Positions 47,462-53,195 of a stretch of DNA of 53,195 nucleotides are shown here, piece by piece (position 1 is the stretch's first letter; each line of letters starts with the position of its first letter). This DNA comes from a virus. The notes below the pieces were generated by a model, which was given only the letters and a program-made list of their open reading frames with translations, made no database searches and was not told the origin of the DNA. The position numbers were made by a program, and so were the translations under genes. The stretch spans positions 1 to 53,195 of the IMG/VR virus record IMGVR_UViG_3300020202_000090, one strand, 5' to 3'.

Positions 47462-48865
47462 ATGTCTCTTCTAACAGATCTCATATCTCACTGGAAATTA
47501 GATGAAGCAAGCGGTAATGCCACTGATTCTCACGGCACTAATACGCTAACTGAGACTGATGGAACTATAGCGAGTGCTACTGGAAAGGTTGGAAATGCCC
47601 GCGATTTCGAGGCTGGTGATACCGAGTACTTCACCATTGCCGATAACGCGAGTCTATCTACCGGAGATATTGATTTCACATGGGCCGGTTGGGTTAACGC
47701 GGAATCTCTCCCAACAAACAATAATAGTTTTTACATTGCTTCAAAACATGGAACGAGTGGAAACTTTGAATATGGTGTTCTCATAGACAATGCCGCTAAT
47801 GTCATTCGTTTCAAATTCAATGTCTCCAATAATGGAACGGCTATCGTTGAAGCGACGGCTAATAATTTAGGAACTCCTTCCACGGCTACATGGTATTTCG
47901 TTGTGGCTTGGCATGACGCTTCAGCGAACACTATCAATATTCAGGTCAATAATGGCACAGCGGACTCAGCTTCTCACACAACCGGGGTAAGAGATGGAAA
48001 TGGCGGATACAGCATAGGCGCATTTGGCGCTGGGCCGTCCGCATACTTTGATGGTCTGATAGACTCCGTCTCATTTTGGAAACGCGTATTAACAAGCGCT
48101 GAACGCACCCAACTTTACAACGCTGGATCTGGCCTCGACTATGAAGACTTCACTGCTGATATCACTTCCAATCTCGTTGCTCGCTGGAAATTCGATGAAG
48201 GTTCAGGAAATCCGCAAGATTCAAGTGGAAATGGAAATCACGGCGTATTGGAAGGTAATGCGGGCTATACAACTGGGAAAATAGGTTCTAACTCTCTAAC
48301 GCTCGATGGGGCTGGAGACGCTGTCAGCGTTGAAGGCGTTGATTCGCTTTCCGGAGATATGACTGTGTCTTATTGGGCTAAGACCACTCAAACCTCTCTT
48401 GCTGTAATTACAGGCTTTGGCGACAACTCCTCTTTAGGTTTTCAGTCCGGTATAAATATTAATGGTACTGGAGGGTTGGAATTTACAACGGCTGGTTCGT
48501 GGGTTGGTGTAACTAACGCTATTGATGATGGTGAATGGCATCACGTAGCGGTAACTCTGAGTGGAACTTCGGCCAAAGGTTACTTGGATGGTGCTTATGG
48601 TGGATTCACCCAAACAGTGGATGCTTTGGAAGCTTACACTGGAACAAAACGCATTGGTTCATTCCACAGCAATCCTTCTACCTTTAGTTATGATGGGGAA
48701 ATAGACGATCTTCGGATTTATAGCCGCGCTTTATCACCTGTAGATATAGAAGAACTTTATAACTTTGTAGAAACCGAAGGAATTACAAAATACACAAAAT
48801 TAAGTATCTCAAATTCTAGAATTAATGTTCTTGCTAATACAAAACTAACTTTAGTCGGTATTTAA
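47462..48865 (+). CDS. double LamG-domain adhesion protein
   Basis: 467 aa. Two LamG/concanavalin-like domains, about residues 5-225 (LISHWKLDEASG ... GLIDSVSFWKRVLTSAE) and 230-440 (LVARWKFDEGSG ... GEIDDLRIYSRALSP), followed by a short tail. Both hold the HxxVxxG/D-G sandwich strands. Probably glycan binding on the virion surface. The domains resemble those of the 51335 gene. Confidence 0.75.
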   Translation: MSLLTDLISHWKLDEASGNATDSHGTNTLTETDGTIASATGKVGNARDFEAGDTEYFTIADNASLSTGDIDFTWAGWVNAESLPTNNNSFYIASKHGTSGNFEYGVLIDNAANVIRFKFNVSNNGTAIVEATANNLGTPSTATWYFVVAWHDASANTINIQVNNGTADSASHTTGVRDGNGGYSIGAFGAGPSAYFDGLIDSVSFWKRVLTSAERTQLYNAGSGLDYEDFTADITSNLVARWKFDEGSGNPQDSSGNGNHGVLEGNAGYTTGKIGSNSLTLDGAGDAVSVEGVDSLSGDMTVSYWAKTTQTSLAVITGFGDNSSLGFQSGININGTGGLEFTTAGSWVGVTNAIDDGEWHHVAVTLSGTSAKGYLDGAYGGFTQTVDALEAYTGTKRIGSFHSNPSTFSYDGEIDDLRIYSRALSPVDIEELYNFVETEGITKYTKLSISNSRINVLANTKLTLVGI

Positions 48866-48866
48866 C

Positions 48867-49079
48867 ATGAATCAAGAAGATCACGATTTACTTACTCAAA
48901 TAGCTAACGATGTAAAGCATTTAGTAAAGAATTTTGATAAGCACATTCAGGAAGACAAGGAAAGTTTCAAGTCTCAAGGTAATGATATCAAGTGGAACTC
49001 AAAGATTATTTGGATGGGACTTGGAGCTTTGGCTTTGATTCAATTTCTTGTCAATATTCCTAAACTGGGTGCTCATTGA
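48867..49079 (+). CDS. holin-like (XhlA-type) membrane protein, 70 aa
   Basis: An acidic coiled-coil N-terminus (DLLTQIANDVKHLVKNFDKHI) and a single C-terminal membrane helix (WMGLGALALIQFLVNIP). This layout matches XhlA-type holin partners. No endolysin lies next to it. Confidence 0.5.
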   Translation: MNQEDHDLLTQIANDVKHLVKNFDKHIQEDKESFKSQGNDIKWNSKIIWMGLGALALIQFLVNIPKLGAH

Positions 49080-49198
49080 AAAAGAGACCTTGGTGGGTTA
49101 AGGCTCTTTTAAAAATGCGAATCGTTGTCAATTCAGAAGACGAAGATTTTGGAACTAAAATGAAATTTGGAATTAAATTTATGGGGATAAAATTTTGA
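49076..49198 (+). CDS. hypothetical basic protein, 40 aa
   Basis: TTG start overlapping the preceding stop. Basic Trp-rich N-terminus (KKRPWWVKALLKMRIVV) and a positively charged C-terminus. Coupled by TTGA to the HNH gene. Confidence 0.4.
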   Translation: MKKRPWWVKALLKMRIVVNSEDEDFGTKMKFGIKFMGIKF

Positions 49199-49713
49199 GC
49201 ATAGGTTTAAAGTGGTGTTATAAATGCAAATCAGAAAAATCATATTCTGAATTTGGCAAAAACAAAGGTTCTAAAGATGGTTTTTGTTACGAGTGCAAGC
49301 CTTGTAAGAGGGAAAAAGAGCGTCTTTTTCGTTTGAGAAATCCTGAAAAAACAAAACTCCACAATAAAATTCAAAAACAGAAAAGAAAGTTAAAAATAAA
49401 TTTTTATAATAACTATGTTCCAAGGGGTAAATACAACTGCCTTCGTTCCCAAGCTCGGCAAAGAGGTATTTTTATGGACTTATCATTTGAACAATTTCTG
49501 GGATTTTGGGAAAAACCTTGTTTCTATTGTGGATCTGAAATAAAGAACGTTGCTTTGGATAGGATTGATCCGAATTTTGGATACTCAATTTTAAATGTTA
49601 AGCCATGTTGCTGGGTTTGTAATCACATGAAAAAGAGAATGGGTTTTTCTGAGTTTATAGGTCACTGTAGAAAAATTTCTGAGAGGTTTAATGAGTATAG
49701 CATCGCTGTTTAG
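49195..49713 (+). CDS. HNH endonuclease inserted in the virion block
   Basis: 172 aa. N-terminal zinc motif (CYKCKSEKSYSEFGKNKGS), basic linker, and the HNH-type core CFYCGSEIKNVALDRIDPNFGYSILNVKPCCWVCNHMKKR. Likely a free-standing homing nuclease. It has AT-rich codon use unlike the neighbouring virion genes. Confidence 0.7.
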   Translation: MSIGLKWCYKCKSEKSYSEFGKNKGSKDGFCYECKPCKREKERLFRLRNPEKTKLHNKIQKQKRKLKINFYNNYVPRGKYNCLRSQARQRGIFMDLSFEQFLGFWEKPCFYCGSEIKNVALDRIDPNFGYSILNVKPCCWVCNHMKKRMGFSEFIGHCRKISERFNEYSIAV

Positions 49714-49978
49714 AAATATTCCTCATCCCAAATATGGGAAATGTGGGGGAGCTAAATTAGATTGTTCTCCTAAGCCTCCTAAAGATGAGATGGATGAGCT
49801 ATTCGAAGATCACGATATTAATCTTTTCCAAGCCGATCAACTTCCCAAAGAAGAGAGAAAATCAGCAAGAAAAGAAGCGGATAAAATCTTATATGAAGGT
49901 CTCAAAAAATTAGATGCCTCGAAACTAAACTGGTACGGAAAATTATATCGTCAAATGGCGATGGTTGTATTTAGGTGA
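49691..49978 (+). CDS. phospholipase A2-like virion protein, 95 aa
   Basis: The start lies within the HNH gene. NIPHPKYGKCGGAKLDCS could be a calcium loop, and DEMDELFEDHDINLF carries the H-D of PLA2 catalytic helices. The family is common in phages as a short tail-associated protein, and would hydrolyse membrane lipid during entry. The match is partial; function inferred. Confidence 0.45.
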   Translation: MSIASLFRNIPHPKYGKCGGAKLDCSPKPPKDEMDELFEDHDINLFQADQLPKEERKSARKEADKILYEGLKKLDASKLNWYGKLYRQMAMVVFR

Positions 49979-49981
49979 TTA

Positions 49982-51085
49982 ATGCCAAAAAATATTAGTG
50001 AAATTCCTTATACAGAGATCCAGGAAAGAGTCCTAGAGATTGGACGCATACCACCCAATTCTATTAGAAAAGTTCGTGGTGCGATTCAGTATGTTTATAT
50101 GTTCGATATTCCTTCCAAGTTTGACTGGAATTTCCTACTCGTATCTTCTGGGCTGACGACGGTAGATCAATACAACGCTGGAACAGTTTCTGTAAACACT
50201 CAAGGAACAACGGTTACATTTTCTTCCGATGTTGTTTTAACGGCTGCAATGACTGGACGTAAACTTCGTATCAATGGAAACGATGTTATTTATGATTTTA
50301 CATTCAGTAATACAACTGGCGGAACGATCAATCCACCGTTTAACGGTCCTGCTAATGCTTCTGCAAATGGGTATACAATTTTTCAACCAACATATCCCTT
50401 AGCTCATAATTTTGATCGATTTCCAGAAGATGGAGGAATTTATAAGTGGGAAGGTGGGAAAAAGAAGATTCTACCGGAAGAACCTTATCAAGAATACGTT
50501 GGAAACTACTCTGGTCAGCCGGGAAACCCTGAAAAAGTAAGAGTTGTTGGAACAGATACGAGGGGCACTCAACTTATCGAGTTTAGACCAGCTCCTAAAG
50601 ATGCCCGTAATTACGGCTATGACTACATTAAAAAGCTTACACCGCTGACTGAAACATCATCCGGTTTCGTAACTATTTCAGCTGGAGGCACAAACGTTAC
50701 GGGAATTTCAAGTAAATTTACTGAGGCTAATACTGGAGATTACCTTCGTATTAATGCCTTCGGAACGCATCAAGATTCTGAATGGTACAAGATTATTGCA
50801 ATCGCGAATGACTCGTCATTGACTTTAGCTACGGCTTTTGCAAACTCAGCTGTTACAAGTGCTGGATACGTCATTTCGAAAGCTCCAGAGTACCCAGCCA
50901 GAGTCCATTTAGCTGTTATTTACGGTACTTTAAGAGCGACTGCTTTGGATCAAAACGACAACAACTCTGCGGTTTATGATGTCAAATTAGCAGAAGTTCT
51001 TTCAGATTCTAAACGAATCCATGTTACTCGGGTTTATTCTCAGGATATGCACGGCGTACATGAAGATTACATGTACAGGAGATAA
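49982..51085 (+). CDS. virion protein, likely tail/connector
   Basis: 367 aa, mostly beta with some Ig-like stretches (TTVTFSSDVVLTAAMTGRKLRIN; SGFVTISAGGTNVTGISSKF repeats a strand motif twice). The C-terminus is helical (ARVHLAVIYGTLRATALDQND). No tail-tube match, but position next to the adhesion gene suggests a connector or stem. Confidence 0.55.
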   Translation: MPKNISEIPYTEIQERVLEIGRIPPNSIRKVRGAIQYVYMFDIPSKFDWNFLLVSSGLTTVDQYNAGTVSVNTQGTTVTFSSDVVLTAAMTGRKLRINGNDVIYDFTFSNTTGGTINPPFNGPANASANGYTIFQPTYPLAHNFDRFPEDGGIYKWEGGKKKILPEEPYQEYVGNYSGQPGNPEKVRVVGTDTRGTQLIEFRPAPKDARNYGYDYIKKLTPLTETSSGFVTISAGGTNVTGISSKFTEANTGDYLRINAFGTHQDSEWYKIIAIANDSSLTLATAFANSAVTSAGYVISKAPEYPARVHLAVIYGTLRATALDQNDNNSAVYDVKLAEVLSDSKRIHVTRVYSQDMHGVHEDYMYRR

Positions 51086-51087
51086 AA

Positions 51088-51342
51088 ATGGCTATTGAAG
51101 ACAAGATCAAAGCAGCCGAGCCTTTTTCAAGAAGAGTATTCGAGATTGAAAGTTTAAATTTTGGAGCCACTACCGAAAATGGTGGCCATTTCCTAACGTT
51201 TAAAGGTCGAAAAGTTTTAGAATTTAATACGCTTCAAACGGCTTCTGATAATGCCACTGATTTAAACACGTTAATCAATCCAAAAATAACAACCATTCGC
51301 CAAGCTGTTCGCCAACAAATTCAAGATATCTTAAATGCTTAA
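51088..51342 (+). CDS. small virion protein, 84 aa
   Basis: Hydrophilic helical/beta protein (KIKAAEPFSRRVFEIESLNFG). Its stop overlaps the start of the split adhesion gene. No motif recognised. Confidence 0.5.
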   Translation: MAIEDKIKAAEPFSRRVFEIESLNFGATTENGGHFLTFKGRKVLEFNTLQTASDNATDLNTLINPKITTIRQAVRQQIQDILNA

Positions 51343-53195
51343 AAATGCTGTTGATCAGAATAGTGACGATTTTTCACCTGGGTTAAACACCTCTCCTAAT
51401 TTCTTTAATTTAGAGAAGGGTCAGACTCCAAACGTGATGGATGTCAAAGTCAGGTTTGATGGAGCTTTGACTAAACGACTCGGGACAAACACTCAAAACT
51501 TGGTGAGACTAGGTTCAACCGTTGCTGCTGGATTCTTAATTAATAGTGGTGGAACGCTTACCAATAACCTAATTTCATTCTGGAAAATGGATGAGACGGC
51601 TGGAGAAAGAGCGGATGCTTATGGGGAAGATCCTTTAAGTGATAATAATTTGGTTAGTTTTGCTAATGGAATTAAGAAGAACGCCGCTACTTTTATTCCC
51701 GCAAATTCTCAGTATCTATCAAGAATTAATGACTCGTCTTTCATTACTGGTGATATAGATTTTTCGATTTCTACATGGGTTTATTTAGACACAGCTGGGC
51801 TAGAAAATTACATTTTAACAAAAGCATCCATAGATACTTCCGAGCTACTTTTATGTCATTTCAACGGAGCTAATAGCTCTACTTCTATTCAGGATTCTAG
51901 CTTTTGGAACAGAACTGTTACAGCCAACGGAAACGCCGCCCTAGATACATCTCAAGCTAAATTTGGTTCAGCTTCTCTACGTTTAGATGGTAATGGTGAC
52001 TATATTACGGTTAGTCCATCTTCGAATTTTGATTTCAGCACCGGACATTGGACATTTGAAGCGCAAATTAGGGCAGCAGACATAAGAACAAATTCTAGAA
52101 ATACTATTTTTTGGCATGGAACAAACGATGCCCTTGGCGCAGAAGGAAATGATAATACTCATCGGTTAGAAGTTCAATCTGGCGGTACTCTCTTATATGC
52201 GGCAAGAAGTGAGGGAGCTTTTGGTATGCAACTTGTTTCTTCTGCCGGACTTATCGGCACAGCAAATTGGTACCATGTAGCAATAACTCAAAGTGGAAAT
52301 ATATATAGTTTATTTATAGATGGTGTTCTTCAAGCCACTACATCTACATCTATACGTATTTTTCCTTTAGGTGCACAACCGCCATTCATCGGGGCTCAAA
52401 GTTTTTCAACGGTTAGATATTTTTGGAATGGTTGGATTGATGAGGTGAAAATCAGTAATATTTCAAAATATAATTCAAACTTTACTCCTCCAACAACTCA
52501 GTTTAACAAAGATTATGAATATGCTTTATTTGTTAATACTGACAACATCGTTACATTTCGAGCTTCAAGTTCTGGAGATACATTTACTCATCAAGTACAG
52601 GCAACGAGTTTTGGAGCGGTGACGACGGCTACTTGGTATAACGTTCAGGCTTGGCATGATACTGGGGATAGGATTGGAATATCGGTTAATTTATCGGTAA
52701 ATACTGCTTCCATGACAGGTGGATTAAGAGCTGGTTCTGCGCCTTTACTAATTGGAGCTATTAGTAGTTCTCAAACCGGACTTTCCGCAACAAAATTTTT
52801 AAGCGGAAGAGTAGATGAAACCGGATTTTGGAAAAAAGTATTAACCTCTCAAAATAGATCAGATCTTTATAACGGTGGCTTAGGAAATACTTGGGATACT
52901 GGTTTTCCAAATTACACTTGGGGATCGTATGACTTCGGAGCTTCTAATAAACGCTGGTATACCGTGGCCGCCGGGACTGGTGTTCACGCCTCTTCAGATC
53001 TTGGTGTAAATTTCACCGTCATAGCTACTGATAGATCCGCTACTTATCAGCACTTCGAACGTTCTAAGAATGTTCTGGTGATGACTTCTGATAACTATGA
53101 CTCTGTTCTTAAGTGGGATGGGTCTGGCGGAACGTTTGCGACTTTACTCAATAACTCAGCTCCGACTTGCCGGTTTGCGATTAATCATCAAGGGT
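51335..53195 (+). CDS. LamG-domain virion adhesion protein, 5' part (continues at 1-1143)
   Basis: The ATG at 51335 overlaps the stop of the upstream gene, and the frame stays open to the window end. Joined to 1-1143 it gives 958 aa. After about 65 residues comes a LamG/concanavalin-like beta-sandwich (starting LISFWKMDETAG). At roughly residue 165 it is interrupted by a complete second LamG (starting LLLCHFNGANSS) of about 225 aa, after which the first domain resumes (ATWYNVQAWHD ... GRVDETGFWKKVLTS). The C-terminal part, after the join, looks like a beta-propeller-type region. LamG folds bind glycans or proteins, so a role in tail adsorption is likely. It is the largest virion protein and is followed by other tail or ejection candidates. 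Confidence 0.75.
   Translation, partial: MLKNAVDQNSDDFSPGLNTSPNFFNLEKGQTPNVMDVKVRFDGALTKRLGTNTQNLVRLGSTVAAGFLINSGGTLTNNLISFWKMDETAGERADAYGEDPLSDNNLVSFANGIKKNAATFIPANSQYLSRINDSSFITGDIDFSISTWVYLDTAGLENYILTKASIDTSELLLCHFNGANSSTSIQDSSFWNRTVTANGNAALDTSQAKFGSASLRLDGNGDYITVSPSSNFDFSTGHWTFEAQIRAADIRTNSRNTIFWHGTNDALGAEGNDNTHRLEVQSGGTLLYAARSEGAFGMQLVSSAGLIGTANWYHVAITQSGNIYSLFIDGVLQATTSTSIRIFPLGAQPPFIGAQSFSTVRYFWNGWIDEVKISNISKYNSNFTPPTTQFNKDYEYALFVNTDNIVTFRASSSGDTFTHQVQATSFGAVTTATWYNVQAWHDTGDRIGISVNLSVNTASMTGGLRAGSAPLLIGAISSSQTGLSATKFLSGRVDETGFWKKVLTSQNRSDLYNGGLGNTWDTGFPNYTWGSYDFGASNKRWYTVAAGTGVHASSDLGVNFTVIATDRSATYQHFERSKNVLVMTSDNYDSVLKWDGSGGTFATLLNNSAPTCRFAINHQG
53069..53195. repeat. 127-bp terminal repeat identical to 1-127 (assembly overlap)
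   Basis: The final 127 bases are identical to the first 127 bases, with no mismatch seen. A 127-nt overlap equals a common largest k-mer in short-read assemblers, so it is most simply an artefact of closing a circular or circularly permuted genome rather than a biological terminal repeat. The reading frame of the gene entering from 51335 continues correctly into position 1, which supports the closure. Confidence 0.9.

Overview
The window is one complete phage genome, most likely temperate and podovirus-like. The last 127 bases (53069-53195) repeat the first 127 exactly, as expected when a circular or circularly permuted genome is assembled, so the unique length is 53,068 bp. One virion gene runs across the join (51335 to the end, then 1-1143). 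There is a TerL/portal/scaffold/HK97-type capsid block but no tape measure, tail tube or sheath that I can recognise. The host is probably Gram-negative: the phage encodes lipoproteins, a secreted lytic transglycosylase, and an integrase beside a tRNA 3'-end fragment. I cannot name the host.

Layout. (1) 35958-53195 continuing into 1-6240, + strand: packaging, head, fibre and adsorption genes, including several LamG (laminin G-like) domains and two proteins with HExxH metallopeptidase-like heads, with one HNH gene inserted. (2) 6316-7408, - strand: lipoprotein, exported protein and two zinc-ribbon proteins. (3) 7532-22033, + strand: a 14.5-kb cargo operon behind a strong sigma70-type promoter, with almost no intergenic DNA. 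It encodes two GT-C-like membrane proteins, four GT2 glycosyltransferases, a NodB-type deacetylase, two SAM methyltransferases, three radical SAM enzymes, a tandem GroES-like protein, a DnaQ-like nuclease and many small proteins. A fourth radical SAM gene converges on it (22013-23464, -). (4) 23545-33348, - strand: about 40 very small early genes, many with CxxC zinc knuckles, a second HNH gene, five aberrant tRNA-like sequences, two perfect DnaA boxes, NinG, an SSB-like protein and a PD-(D/E)XK nuclease. No polymerase, helicase or primase was recognised. (5) 33345-35957: small membrane protein, transglycosylase, attP, integrase, a ribbon-helix-helix regulator and an unassigned regulatory region before the late genes.

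How it fits together. The lysogeny block and the promoter/operator sites near 7430-7522 and 35250-35714 share sequence elements and could coordinate early and cargo expression. The cargo genes look like a pathway that builds or edits a surface glycan or lipid-linked saccharide, which would change the host surface during lysogeny or infection. The oddest features are the tRNA-like genes (one apparently circularly permuted), a putative -1 frameshift site at CCCTTTT, three genes that seem to need an ATT-type start, a double-domain GroES and a LamG domain nested inside another. All function calls come from reading the translated sequences; no database search was possible.
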